NCBI GenBank assembly: GCA_006538405.1
Contig: BJKQ01000012.1
Coordinates: 1,399,001 to 1,463,000 of the forward strand
Direction: 5' to 3'
Origin: Hansfordia pulvinata
Taxonomy: Eukaryota; Ascomycota; Sordariomycetes; Xylariales
Length of the DNA: 64,000 nt
The notes below the pieces were generated by a model. It made no database searches, was not told the DNA's origin, and was given only the letters and a program-made list of their open reading frames with translations. A program made the translations under genes and the position numbers. Numbering within the stretch: the stretch's first letter is position 1; each line of letters begins with the position of its first letter. This document shows positions 49,183-64,000 of the stretch, one piece after another.

Positions 49183-51286
49183 GGGTGCGGTTGAGGGGTG
49201 CAGAGGTACTTGGCGCGACGAGTATGCAGGCAGGGTGTGCCGGCGGCTACTCGGGGCTGCAGTGGCGTGTACCTCGATCTCACATGCAGCGCATCAAAGA
49301 TCAATCAGAGCAGAGGCAGCGGGCGGCAAAGAGAGGCGGATGGGCTAGATCCAGGCGATTGGATGGCTGGCATACACAGGTAGAGGACGCGCCTGCATGT
49401 GGTACTCAAGCGGCCCTCGCGTCACTGTGGCAGGTCACACACAGGTACCTCTCTCTTCTCGAGCTCCTCAGGCAGTTGCGGTCCGAGGCCGTCACACAAT
49501 CAGGTATGCGTGGCATTCACCCGATGTGCTCGGAACAACAATCATCAATCAGCGGACGGGTTGGAAGTCTTTAGGCGCGGCAGCCACGGTGCGTGTTCCC
49601 AGCCCCAGCAGCAGATAATTGAATGATACTTCTGCCGCGAAAGGGCGAATGAAGCCCGACCAGGGTGCCACGCCTCTCGCGAATCAAATGACGTCGGGTC
49701 GCGTGCTCGCACCAGCAGTGTGTGTACGAGTACTTGTATGCCCGCAGGGCTGAGCCAGTGAGGAAACCAAACATCAGACGGAAGCCGGGGCCAACTGCGC
49801 GACACCATTTCCTGACAGGGCAGCAGACGCAAGGGAGATTTTGACCTGATCAACTTGCCAAATACGACGGGAACAGATCTCGTACCAATAACGATACTTT
49901 ATACAGAGACACTTTGGGCGGGTGGTGCATCATAGTCCAGAGAGCACAATATGACGGAATTAGGTACTGCATGGAAGAATAGCCGGGATAGAGACAGTGT
50001 TGATTCCAATCTTCAAGAAACCTATGGTATGCCCGTTACGCCAGGCATCTGACGATATATTGTTGTCGCCGATTGGATGCTGCGCATTCTCGTACCTTGG
50101 TAGCGTTTCGAGCTTCGGTCGGATGCTAGTTAGCTAAAGTGACTGCCGGATTTACCACATCAGCCGCATCCACATCCATCAGAGCCCAGGCAGCTGGAGG
50201 TTACCTGAGGTACTTGCCAGTAGGTACCTGCAGACGTACCTCCTCGAGACCGCGACAGAGCCGGCCCCAATGGGTCCCTCTCGGCCATTCGCTTTGGTCG
50301 GGTCTCCCCCAAGTGCGCTGGCGATGTCGAGCAGTCGCTGTTGAAACGGACGCGACCTACTGGGCTTAGGGCGGGCCACGGCAGCATGCCCATGCAGGAC
50401 GGACGAGTTACGGCGTGATAGCTGGGCAGGCGCTACCCACAGTGTACCTCTCGCCTCTGATTAACCCCGGGCAGATACGAGTACAGGGTGGGAAGGCACG
50501 AGGGATCCAGTGCCTCGTAGGTCCAGGGTACATAAGTGGTAGGCATTATCTCCAGCTTTTACACCCATTGGATGTGTTTGCATTACGGACGGGGCACAAA
50601 GAATCAACCGTATTGACCCCACGTCAGATGGATGTTAGGTAGGTCTCAACCCAACGCAGGCCCGCCCGATTGTTGCCGACGAGGCTGCCGCTCAAGTTCG
50701 CGATGCTGGGCATCTTGCCTCACCACTTCAGTCCTTGCCTGCGTGCCCACACTGTGCCCAACAGATGCGACATATGACCGGCCTCCCACTAGCCACCATT
50801 TTTCCCAGCTCACTCAGAAGACATCCTCTCACTTCTTCCATTGTATGCGCATTCGTCGCTGTTCGCCGTCACCTCATCCGCACTCGCACAGCTCTGTCGG
50901 CAAGTCGACACCAGGCAAGGATCCATTCAAATCTACTTGCCAGACCGACCAAGGAGCTTCCTCGCCTTACATATCGGTATTCGCGTTAGTCTGTGCGCCT
51001 AGGCCATGAGCCCGTGTGAGACTGGCTAGCTACCGCATTCATCCAGAACGCATCTAGACCTCAACCTCAACGGTCACTGCTGCTCTGGAAACAAGTCTGG
51101 CTTCGCCTTCGTCGTGCACTGTCACCTGCCACCATACTCTTTCGAGGTCGGTATCTGCAAGCTATCGAATCCAGCAGTCGAGGAAAACATTCAGCGGGGG
51201 CTCCGACCTGACCTGACAGTCCCCTCTCGCTGCCTTTTCACCAACGCGCATCACCTCTTGTTAGAGCCGTCCCGCTGCCGGTAGTC
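49183..51286. other. Divergent spacer aminopeptidase P / karyopherin
   Basis: 2.1 kb with both promoters. No motif-bearing frame; scattered ACGAGTAC half-sites (near 49727 and 50477). Confidence 0.55.
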
Positions 51287-54200
51287 ATGGATATACCAAT
51301 ACCCACCAATGTTTCCGAGGTCGAGCAGGTCAGTCCCCCTCGATTTCTGCCAGCACGACGCCTTGCTCCTTAGTTATGCCTGCCTGCATTGGGTGCAGCC
51401 TCCACCCACCCATCCCCCCATGCTGACAGCGATTCTAGTTGATCGAAAGCTTGTATGCTCCTGACTCCTCTAGCACAGCCAAGCAGCGAATCCAGGAGAT
51501 CATCCAACATGTACAAAAGTCACCTGATGGCTGGCAGCTCTCTCAGGCTCTGGCGGCCAGTCCCAGCAATTACAGCAAGTTTTACGGCGCCTTGACCGTG
51601 ATTGTCAAGATGAATACTGAAAGGTAAGTGTTGCTGACCTCTAGAACGCCGAACCGCTTTCTTCTAACATGGCTTTCATACACTGCATAAGTGTTTCGGA
51701 CGCTACTGCTCAGGAGATTCTGGAAAACATCTTGAGTTGGCTTATCGGCTGCCTTGACGGGGGAACCGCTGCTTTCGTCGTTCAAAAGTTCTGTGCGGCT
51801 CTTGTCACCCACTATCTCCGCTACTCCCACCTCTGGCCGTTGTGCATCCAGCATGTCGTTCGTTGCTTGGGCCGCAATAGTGCCGCTACTGCCTATTCAT
51901 GGGACACTCCTGGTCTTCAGAAAGATGCAGTACATCTGACGAACTCGGCACAAGGTACTGCTGCTGCATACTTTGTCGAAACGCTGGCTGAGGAGATGGG
52001 AAAGATAGACTTGAGGTCGCCCGACACCATCGCTTTACATGAACGCTTTGTTAGCAATTGTCAAGACTACGTGGCCCTAGCAAGGGGATTCCTTGACCTG
52101 TCCAACGAGGCATTCAGCCTACCAGCTCGGAAGGAGATCATCAAGGGCATCACACCCTGGGTCACGTACGCTCACCGGGCCGCCAAAACACCCCTGACTA
52201 CGGACCTGCGGACTCTGGTACCTTCTATTCTTGAATGTGTCACCCACGATGACTTATATGAGGAGTCGATATCGGTGCTCACAGATACGCTGGAAGGCTG
52301 GGACAAGTTTTGTACCCCCGATCATGTGGAGGCAATTTACTCTCTGTGCGGCAGCGGATGGGGTCTACTGCAACATCAAAAACTGTGCAAAGGGGATCTC
52401 GAGGAGGGCCAAGGCTTTGGGCTGTTTCTGCTCGCATTCGCCAATACGCAGTTGGACAACATCATGGATGTTGGCAACAGCAGAAGCGTGGCCTTTCTCG
52501 ACGCTCTGGGAAGTCTTCTCAAGGTCGAAGCTCCCGTCGTGGACGACATGGTCTTCCAAGCGGCTCTCGAGTTCTGGAGCTGCTTTGTCGAGAATGCTAG
52601 CATGGAGCTGTCGTCAGACAGTTGCCAATGGGACCAGGCGCCCATGCTGCAGATCAGAGACGCAATCTCGTCTGCTTGGCGCAAGCTGCAATACCCAGAT
52701 TCGGGAGCTCACGAAACGTGGGACTCGGAGGAGTTCAAGCTGTTCAATGATATGAGAAGAGATCTCATGGACTTGCTGCAATGCACTTATACTTTGAGTG
52801 GGTTGCCTCTTCTGTGCGTATTTGCCGACTCGACTCTACAGGCCCTTGAGAGGACAGACTGGGCCGAAGTAGAGGTCTCCATGTTTTGTTTGGGGGCGCT
52901 CTCCGATTGCCTCTCGGAGGGAGATGGCAGCGACGAGGTCCTTGCCAAGGTCTTCGGCTCTCAGCTCTTTACTCTCTTGCAGCAGAGCCACAGTAGGCTC
53001 CCCACTCGCGTCAGGCGAACAGGGGTCTCACTGATAGAGAGCTTCTCCGACTTCTTCGCTCGCAATTCTCAAAGTCTCGGGTCAGCTCTGAACCTCCTGT
53101 TCACGGCCTTAGAGGACGCAGAGGACAGGGTCGCTTACACGGCTTCCAAGTCCATCGAGCGGCTTTGCTCTTCTTGTTCTGTGCATCTAACCTCTGAGGT
53201 ATTCCCATTCATCGACCACTACAAGTCACTTCGTGGTGGCCAGAAGCTGGGGAAAATGCCTGAAGAAAAGGTCGTTTCCGCCATCGCCACTGTGATCCAG
53301 TCAATCAAGGATCCGGCCACGAAGGCTGTTGCGTTCGAAAGACTGTATGCCTTGGTCAACGAAGACGTGCAGACCAGCCTAGATCTCCGTGCATCAAAGC
53401 AGGAAGCTCTGTTTGATTCGCAGCACTCGGTAAGTTCGAACTCTCGCAGTCATCCCGGTCCCGTGGATGGGCTTCCACTCCTCCAACTGCGCCATCTCCA
53501 TTCTAAAGAGCGTAGCGGGCTGACAGCAAGACAGCTTCTGCAGAGAGCATATGATGCAAATGAGATGCCCAGTGAGCCCGTGTCTTCGTTGCATCTAGCA
53601 GTGGCTATAGCAACTCGGGCTCTTCACTGCCTTCATAGCATAGCCAAGGGTTTGCAATCACCGGCGGAAGATGCCGAGTTGCTCGAACTGGAACCTCAAG
53701 TAGAAGACGACCCTTCGTCGGGTTTCCCGAACCTCGAACAGGTGCAGATGGATATCATGGTGAGTCCCCAGATCATACATGACAGTCCACCAGCTGACCA
53801 GCTCCCAGGGCTCGACCCTGGCCAGGCTCAAGGACAGCTTCTCGGAGCAACTCGAGATCGTAGAGTTACTGTGCAGTGTGCTGCGAGCCGGGTTCTCCGA
53901 AACAGAACCCGGCCCTTTCGTCTTTCCCCCGCCACTGGTCGTCGGGTTCATTACCAGCAAATGGAATGGCCACACGGGCACCGTGGTGAACACAGCCTGT
54001 GCGTTCCTGAGCTCTTGCTCCATGCAGCACAGTAAAAGGAAACAATACAGGCATGAGGTCCTTTGTGCCCTCTTACCTTGGGTGTTTGATCTACTCCGCC
54101 AATGCCCCAATTTCGATGAGGACATTGAGCTGTCCCAGCACAGCGTCGAGTTCGTGCAGAGAGCCCTCGTAGCTCACCCCAGTGTGGTCATGTCTCAGCC

Positions 54201-54711
54201 ACCGGACTCTATCGAGTTCTTCTTCACGTTCGCGTTGCAGCTCTTGAGCACCAACGAGCCTTTGCTGAAGCTTGCATCGGCCGAGTTCTGGGTAAGTGGA
54301 TGTGTATCCAGATGGGTGCGGCGGGCTTCGGGCGTGCGCATGCTGACTTGACGGCAGACGAATTTCTTGCGGCTCGAATCCGACGATGGAGAAGCCCAAG
54401 CCGCGATAGACCACGCGTTAAACCTCGTAGGAGCGCCCCTGGCGCAGGCTCTCGTCAAGAACTACAGCGGGGAGGCTCTCCGAACCCAGCTGGACAAGCT
54501 CTCAAATCCGTTGCGGCGGTTGGTTGTGCGACACCCAAAGGCCTCCCAGTGGCTCGAGGCTGCCTTGCAAGACCAAGCACTGCCCACTGATCGGGTCTCC
54601 GCGACGGATAAGGCTGTCTTTCTAAAGAAAATTTTGAGCCTCCGGGGATCACGAGCTACAAACCAGGTAGTTAAGGAGTTCTGGTGCACGTGCCGGGGAC
54701 TCGTGTCATGA
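51287..54711 (+). CDS. Importin-13 / Kap122-type karyopherin-beta
   Basis: Exons 51287-51328, 51439-51623, 51692-53759 (probably split by a 105-base intron 53430-53534), 53809-54291 and 54358-54711. About 1008 aa spliced, or 1043 aa if that intron is retained. A helical-repeat nuclear transport receptor. Seen: an N-terminal helix pair with SPDGWQLSQAL and FYGALTVIVKMNTER, the importin-13/transportin-SR signature of the first HEAT repeats, then many amphipathic helices, ending FWTNFLRLESDD and RLVVRHPKASQWLEAAL. The Kap122/importin-13 assignment rests on these N- and C-terminal blocks; MTR10/transportin-3 is the alternative. The 49-base fourth intron has a CTGAC branch point. Convergent with MSW1. 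Confidence 0.8.
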
Positions 54712-54889
54712 GGCGACGTCGGTTTTCCAGGAAATAAAATGGGGGCTAGAAGCATACATATGGGGCACGATAACACTGACGATATGGAAAAGTAACGGGT
54801 GTTTGTCTACATTTGCCGTACGATGGTGATACACGCTATCTGTCCAGCGATAGCCGAAATCCTCTTTCGAAGATCTTGTTCTTCAAATC

Positions 54890-56402
54890 CTACGGGCCCG
54901 ACAAGCCCACGGCATCCTTGACAGCGCGCATGGTCTCTTTGGCATTGGCGTTGGCGACCTCGGCGCCGGCGGCCTCGATCTCGTCGAGCCACTTGCCCCC
55001 CTTGAGGTGGATTATCCGCTCGTAGCGGCCGCGGACGCCGGCCAGGGTGCTGGTAACGGCGTCGGCGACGAGATTCTTGAGATCGCCAAGGGTGGCGCCC
55101 TGAAGATCGTCGGCCAGCTCCTGGGGCGTCATGTCCCCCTGGAGGCATTGGGCGCCGATCTCGAGGAGATTGGCAACGCCCGGGCGGCGGCGAGGCTCGT
55201 AGGTGACCTCGTTGAGGCTGTCTGTGACGGCACCCATGCAGCGCTGGCGGATCTCCTCCTTGGTCGAGGTAATGAGGATTCGAGACCGGTGGTTGGGCAC
55301 CGACTTTGACATTTTGCTGAGAGGGTTCACGAGCGACATGATGCGGGGCATGGGGGCTGAAGGCGGCAGTGTCAGGAACAAATCGGCAGCGAAGAGTCGA
55401 GAAAAAGAAGGCAAGCATAACAGGGACCAGCAAGTCGACTCACCGGTGATGGTCTCGGGGTTCACGAGAACCTGGCTGCGATAGGTGGTGTTGAAGTTTG
55501 TGACGCACTCGCGAGCAAACTCGAGGTGTTGCCGCTGGTCGTCGCCGACGGGGACGTGCGTGGCGCGGTGGACAAGTATGTCGGCGGCCTGCAGGACGGG
55601 ATACGAGAAGAGTCCCAGTTTGAGAGTGGCCGAGACAGTGTCCTCATCGAGGGCCTCGGAGTTGTTGCCCTGCTGCAGTTTACTCTGGTCGCGGAGTCAG
55701 CTGTGTCTGCTCTCTTCCCCTCTCTCCACATCACTCTGCACTAGGCCTCTCAGTGCACATATACAGATGTGTCACTTGAAAACATCAGCACAGCTGGCAG
55801 TTACCTGCACAGATACATACCTTCCATTGGGTCATCCGCTTGAGGTAGCCAAAAGATGCGGTACAGCTGAGGATCCACATGAGCTCAGAGTGGGCGGGCA
55901 CCTAACCGGTTTGTTAGTCAACACTTCAGAAAACAAGGGCGAAAAGGGGGGAAGGGTAGATGGGGAGACAGACTGAGGACTGGTAAAACAGGGTGGACCT
56001 CTCTGGGTCAAGGCCAATGGCAATGAGAGAAGCGAGCATCTCGCGCTTGCGGGTGCGCATGACGACAGGGTCCTGGGGCATGGTGATGGCGTGCAGGTCG
56101 ACAATGGAGAAGAGCAGGCGGGCGTTGTCCGGAGCGTGGTCCTGCAGGCGCTGCCACTGGCGCATGGCGCCGAGATAGTTGCCTAGATGCGGCACGCCCG
56201 TGGGCTGAATGCCGGAGAAGATGACGGGGTCGGCAGTGATTCCCGCGGCGGCCGAGTCCGAGGCGAGTCGGCGCTGCTGGACCTGGTGATGGGGCCGTGA
56301 CGACAGCGACGGCGAGGCCGCAAGGCGCCGGCCGACATGTTGTCGCGGTGCGGTGGCAGCGGCAGCGACGGGCCGGCCCCAGCCAACAGCCGCGACCACC
56401 AT
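54890..56402 (-). CDS. MSW1: Mitochondrial tryptophanyl-tRNA synthetase
   Basis: Four exons, 56402-55974, 55901-55821, 55684-55444 and 55356-54890, encode 405 aa. Class I enzyme charging mitochondrial tRNA-Trp. Seen: an Arg/Ala/Ser-rich presequence of about 50 residues, [16 protein letters not shown] with the HIGH-equivalent HLGN (72-75), [10 protein letters not shown], the short exon 2 [37 protein letters not shown] and LSKMSKS with KMSKS at 265-269. The C-terminal anticodon domain follows. Length and motifs fit the organellar rather than cytosolic form. The first donor (GTCTGT) is weak, so the exon 1 end is inferred from frame and motif continuity. Confidence 0.95.
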
Positions 56403-57367
56403 TGCGCGGTGTGATGCGACTCTTTCCTCCCTTTTCGCGGCTCGACGGGTGGGAGAAAGCACAGACTAGCTGGCAAGTTTGGCTGGACAAGCCGTGATGG
56501 GGGCTGGCGGAGAGGTCTCTTCTTGGCGATTGCTACCCCGTGAGTGCAATGAGCAGATTGCGAACGCGCACAGCAAAGATTCCCTTGCTACGGTGTCCCT
56601 ACTTGCGATGTCAGCAGCTTGTGACCAAAGATGAATAATGGAAAAAGGTAGCTTCTTGAGAATAATTGACAGGGCAGTGCCAACCCGAAGAAGACGAGCA
56701 ATGTACGTAAATGTTGGTTATGGGGGTGTTGCAGAGAGCTGATGAGACTCTCAATAACCTTGGCTGTGAGGCATCGAGACGACGCCGACGTACCTGCTGC
56801 GTACTATGGAACTCAGGTGCAGTCTGGCGAAAAGGATCGAGACGCAGCTCGATATTGAGTCTGCCCGAGCGTCGTACGAGGGACCGAGGAAGCCCGCTGG
56901 GCAGTGCATCTTGAAAACTCGCAATGCTCCAGCCGCGTCTCAGTCGACGCGACAGGCCTGGGAGTGGTGGCTGCGGGACGGTGTCACGCAGTGAGAAACG
57001 GCAGGAAACGGTTTGCATCGACACACAAGGCATGGACGGAACCACGTTCGTCTTGGGTCACTGCCGCGACGCGTCACCTACTAGGTACCTCGTACTGGGT
57101 ACCTGCGGCTCTGCTCAAATTCCGTTTCGCTGGGGGCAAGGCGTCGGCCAGCCCGTTCATGTGGCGTTTGACTTTAAGCTTACCACCCTTTCGCATCTGC
57201 CCAGTCTCGCGCGAGATACGCATCGCTTGCCCGAGGTTCTCCTTTAAAATCTTGGTATAACATTTGGTACAGTTCTATATACTTGTACATGGCCGGATTT
57301 CGAGCCCATTGCCTGACTTTTTGTCTACACTTCAGCCTTGCTCCGTCTTGGCCTCCCCTGCGTGCGC
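56403..57367. other. Spacer MSW1 5' side / RSM10 3' side
   Basis: Just under 1 kb between the MSW1 start and the RSM10 stop (both minus). Contains GGTACCT words near 57083-57105. No gene seen. Confidence 0.55.
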
Positions 57368-58431
57368 TCACGGAGTGGCCTTGAACCTCTCGCTCTCCAA
57401 CATCTCCTTGACCTTGCTCACCATAGCGTCGCCCAGCGGTCCCTTGGTGGCGAGTGCCTGCATCTTGTCGTTTACCGCATCCTTCATGGCCTTCGACTCT
57501 GCTTCCACCTTCTTCCCGGATCCTGTTGTGCAAATAGTCAGAGACCAGCCAATGTTTCACGAGGGGGGGTCTCTCGGGGAAGTAGACAGAATGTCGGGAA
57601 GTCTTACCTAAGCCATCATACTCCCAGACGTTGGCCTTCATGCCTATGCCCCAGTACGCGTGCTTCTGCAGGTAGGCGAGCCAGATCTGTACCGTCTCTG
57701 GGTGACCATCACGGATCTGGATCAGCCTTCTGCGCGTGATACGTTCGTAGTTCTCCTGCGATTTCTTAAAGATGAAATGGTCGCGTGGCACCGTCCAGCG
57801 CTCCGTCATCTTGGGTAGAGGGACCGGGCCGTAGGCGGGCAGGTTGAGGAAGTAGGCGGCGCGCAGGGCAAAGTCGCAGAAGACCTCGAGGTTGGGCAGA
57901 CTGTAGGATCGCAGTTGCAGGTTGCACGAAGGCACTCCGAATTCGGCTTCGCGGCGCAGCGGTTGAAGATAAAGAGCCTGGACGGCGCGGGGCAGTCGGG
58001 GCTGGTCAATCTCGCGAGCGTCCTTGATCTCATTTCTGGGCAGAGTCAGAACAGGCGACTGAGGCAGAAACGTGGTTGGTAGAGGGCATAGTGTCGCGCC
58101 TATGCTGATGCCTGCTTACATGTAGGGGCTGGTGGTAGGGATTTCGGCGGAGGCGTCGAAGTTGGCGGCCGTGTCTGAGCTCGTGCTCTCGTTGGACGGC
58201 TGTTGCGAAGTGGTGCTTTGGGCGCGCAATGCGATCGCATTCGGGGCGAAAGACCGCACAATCTGCAGAGTCGAAAGTCAGCGTGGGATCGCAGAAGCTG
58301 GGAGAACGAGGAGTGGCCGGCGATAGGCATGCTGGAAGGGCAGTCTTGATGGCTTCGGGCTGTCGTACCTGTGATTGTGCCTGGGCCAGTGGCCGGGACC
58401 AGGCGCGCCGTAAGGGCCGGGCCAAGTTCAT
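57368..58431 (-). CDS. RSM10: Mitochondrial small-subunit ribosomal protein uS10m
   Basis: Four exons, 58431-58369, 58262-58120, 58035-57608 and 57522-57368, encode 262 aa. It is the mitoribosomal homologue of bacterial S10. Seen: an Arg-rich, acid-free first exon that fits a presequence, then YLQPLRREAEFGVPSC and LQLRSYSLPNLEVFCDFALRAAYFLNLPAYGPVPLPK. WTVPRDHFIFKKSQENYERITRRRLIQI is the S10 core, continued by AYLQKHAYWGIGMKANVWEYDGL. The short Lys/Glu-rich last exon is a fungal extension. All introns sit in divergent or phase-conserved positions with GTA/GTAAG donors. Divergent from CSN5 across 760 bases. Confidence 0.95.
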
Positions 58432-59191
58432 TGTGTATGTGTAGGCGCGTACAGATGTGTGCGCTGAGGAATTGGGCGGGTGGTTGAGGCGGTGATGGCA
58501 CGCACTCAGCGACAGATCATTGCATCGCGGTCACGGTTGAGAATCAGGGCCTGCCTGCATCAGTTTGCAATTGACGGGCCTGGGGTGGAATTCCCTTACG
58601 AGCCTAGCCTGCAGGTACGAGCTCCAGTCATCATCAATATCAATACATGAGTACCTACCTAAGTTAATGCATGTAGGCCTAGTATCACCCCGATAGATAT
58701 CCACATCATGCTTATAAGCATCACAAGCTTTGTCTGGTATCGTGCGCTGACGATGGGTCGATTGATGTACTCAGGATTCAATGGCAACGGGGTCCATCAA
58801 GCTTATCGATACAAAACGCTGATACTCGTACTCGCAACCTTGGGTTGGGCGACCGTCGTTCCAAAACGGGCATGATGTATATTTCGTGTACCGTCTACCC
58901 TGTACCTGGAGCCGCGACTCTGGCGAGCTTCCGTGCTCCAGAGCACCGACACGCCACGATCTAGCTGGAAGTTAGGACAAGCATCCACCCCGCCGAGCTA
59001 TCGTCACTCCTCCCATCGTCTTCCCCACCCTAAAGTCGGACTTGCCCTCTACACCACGACAACGGCTCGCCTTCGGCTTTCTGTTATTGTCGTTATCACC
59101 CGCCATACACTTCGACTGGTCAGCTTCATTCGCATTGCACCGCACTCATACTTCAGCCTGGAGAGGTGACACCTCCCGTCCCACTGCCATC
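58432..59191. other. Divergent spacer RSM10 / CSN5
   Basis: 760 bases between two start codons, a likely bidirectional promoter. No gene or clear site recognised. Confidence 0.55.
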
Positions 59192-60329
59192 ATGGGAACC
59201 GCAATGGCAGCCTGGGGTGAGTCTCACCTGCCCTCCTTAGCCCCCCTTCTCACCTACTAACCGCCTCTCCACAGAGCTCGATAATGAGGTCAAACTCGTC
59301 GATCCCGTCCGCGATGCCCTATACGACTACTCTGCCGAACGCCAGAAGCAGGCCAACGAATCCAAGCCCTGGCGACACGACCCCAACTACTTCAAACATG
59401 TCCGCGTCAGCGCCGTTGCTCTCATCAAGATGGTCATGCATGCCCGCTCGGGCGGCGAGCTCGAGATCATGGGTCTCATGCAGGGTTACACTGATGGCGA
59501 CACGATCGTTGTGACCGATGCTTTTGGTCTTCCGGTTGAAGGCACAGAGACCCGTGTCAACGCCCAAGATGACGCCAACGAGTACATTGTCGAATACCTG
59601 CGATTATCGCGCGACCAGGGCTCCCGCCAGGAGAATGTTGTTGGCTGGTATCACTCACACCCGGGCTACGGCTGCTGGCTCTCTGGCATCGACGTTGAGA
59701 CCCAGAAGACGCAGCAGACTTTCATGGATCCCTTTGTTGCTGTCGTCATCGACCCTGACCGCACCATCAGCGCTGGCCGTGTCGATATAGGCGCCTTCCG
59801 AACTTTCCCCGCAGACTACAAGCCCCCTGCAGTCGCCGCATCTTCGACTTCAGGCGCCGACAATACAAGCTCCGCCGGCACCCAACCCTCGGCGGCGGCG
59901 TCTCGCCAGGCGGTTCCCACCTCCAAGGCCGATGATTTCGGAGCGCACGCCGACAAATACTACCCGCTTGCTGTATCCCATTACAAATCCACCCTCGACG
60001 TCAGCTTGCTCGAGCTCTTGTGGAACAAGTACTGGGTTCAGACCCTGTCCCAGAGCCCCCTCATCACCAACCGCGACTATGCGAACAAACAAATGCTCGA
60101 TCTTGCCTCCAAGCTGCGCGATGCGACCAGCACTCTTTCCAGGGCATACCGCGGCGCGGCGGTGCTCCAGAGTAACGCCAACCTTGACTCGCAGATTGAG
60201 ATGATTGCTCGTTCTAGCAACACAGTTGCTATGAAGGAGAAGCAGGGGTTGATGGCAGGCAAGGTCAAGGCCACCATCTTCTCGAATCCTGGGACTCACC
60301 CGCATTCCAAACCTAAGGAGACCGCCTAA
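59192..60329 (+). CDS. CSN5: COP9 signalosome subunit 5 (JAMM deneddylase)
   Basis: Two exons, 59192-59216 and 59275-60329, encode 359 aa. It is the catalytic subunit of the COP9 signalosome, removing NEDD8 from cullins; in filamentous fungi it affects light response and development. Seen: the MPN+ domain with the full JAMM zinc site, Glu72 in [11 protein letters not shown], His135 and His137 in [16 protein letters not shown], and Asp148. These numbers line up closely with human CSN5. The segment [12 protein letters not shown] follows, then a Ser/Ala-rich linker and the C-terminal helical region with [20 protein letters not shown]. The 25-base first exon is supported by donor GTGAGT and a CTAAC branch point. 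Confidence 0.97.
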
Positions 60330-60599
60330 TTTCCCGGGTGTCAGTGTGCACTCACCGGCGGTGACCTAGCCGAACTCGAGGGACATGCAGTCGATCTGAT
60401 GAGAAACGAACAAGTATGAAGCATTGGGCGGCGTTAGCAGGCAAGGGTGTATTATTTTAGTCGATTCATACAAACCTCCACAATCATCTTCTCTACTTCT
60501 ATACACTCTATAAGGTATGGTACATATCTGTCGTGATAGCCAGGCCGTAGCAGCCTTGTGTGCGCTGTGACTGCGCGCCCGTAGTCCTACTGCATGGAC
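60330..60599. other. Convergent spacer CSN5 / MSE1
   Basis: 270 bases between stop codons, UTR-like. Nothing else seen. Confidence 0.6.
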
Positions 60600-63597
<2,998 letters not shown>

Positions 63598-63817
63598 ATG
63601 GCTGAAGAAGAAGTTGATCTGTACGGTTCGTGCTGCTCCCCGTTCCCTTCACTGCGCCTCTGCGCTGCTTGAAGCTCTTGCAATGTCCTAGCCGACCCCA
63701 CCTTCGGGTCCGTTGGCAAAAGTTTCGTTCCCACGCTGATGGTTTCACCCGTGTTTAGAGCTTCTCGGTGTCGAGAAATCTGCAGGCCCGGGCGACATCA
63801 AGAAGGCCTATCACAAG
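63598..63817 (+). CDS. J-domain (DnaJ-type) co-chaperone, first two exons
   Basis: Exons 63598-63625 and 63759-63817 give MAEEEVDLYELLGVEKS and GDIKKAYHK, the first two helices of a J domain, which stimulates Hsp70 ATPase. A GTATAT donor follows at 63818. The HPD-containing exon is beyond or at the window edge: the last acceptor-like AG (63998-63999) would start the next exon at the final base, and the intervening sequence gives no J-domain continuation. The gene is truncated by the window, so its subfamily and length cannot be told. Confidence 0.75.
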
Positions 63818-64000
63818 GTATATTTCATTTCCATATAATTTATCACAGAGCCTTATCTGTCGCTCGACAACTCGCTCGTTTGTTTCCGCACCAAAGACAA
63901 GCCTGGGCCGGAGCCACAACCCGTGTCTCTTGCTAGGTTCCACATAGGTGCTCGTCTTTCGCGCAAGCGAATACCACGCGCTCCAAGAGATACTATCAGC

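Overview
The window reads as nuclear DNA of a filamentous ascomycete (Pezizomycotina, most likely a Sordariomycete). The grounds are short spliceosomal introns with GTRNGT donors and CTRAC-type branch points, very GC-rich coding DNA with simple-repeat-rich spacers, an intron-containing tRNA-Arg, and filamentous-fungus families (secreted lipoxygenase, PTH11/rhodopsin-like receptor, Zn-cluster-less fungal regulator, fungal MCU). The species cannot be named from the sequence.

Layout. 1-6734 has no gene I can support; it holds simple repeats. 6735-17103 holds conserved genes: a RUS-family protein (+), cytochrome c haem lyase CYC3 (-), mevalonate diphosphate decarboxylase ERG19 (-), argininosuccinate lyase ARG4 (+) and the mitochondrial calcium uniporter MCU (-). 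A tRNA-Arg(TCG) lies at 18181-18263 (-). 19247-40000 is more accessory: an aldo/keto reductase (+), a secreted lipoxygenase (-), Mediator subunit MED18 (-), a secreted berberine-bridge-type FAD oxidase (-), a 7-TM receptor-like protein (+) and a fungal-specific regulator (-). 41367-63817 returns to housekeeping genes: Derlin (-), CENP-A (+), FUN14 (+), aminopeptidase P (-), an importin-13/Kap122-type karyopherin (+), mitochondrial TrpRS (-), mitoribosomal uS10m (-), CSN5 (+), mitochondrial GluRS (-) and the first exons of a J-domain protein (+).

Themes. About seven of the 22 protein genes act in mitochondria (CYC3, MCU, FUN14, aminopeptidase P long form, MSW1, RSM10, MSE1). The accessory block has its own character: the FAD oxidase and the 7-TM gene are transcribed apart from a 4.1-kb spacer that carries most of the window's copies of a GAGTACTCGT palindrome, with a regulator gene next door. 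Four genes in 20.5-38.5 kb (aldo/keto reductase, FAD oxidase, 7-TM, regulator) have frame breaks at six G/C-rich low-complexity sites. The breaks are best explained by collapsed homopolymers in the assembly, but real mutations are not excluded.

Intron boundaries were placed by eye from frame continuity, GT-AG ends and family conservation. No alignment or search was run.
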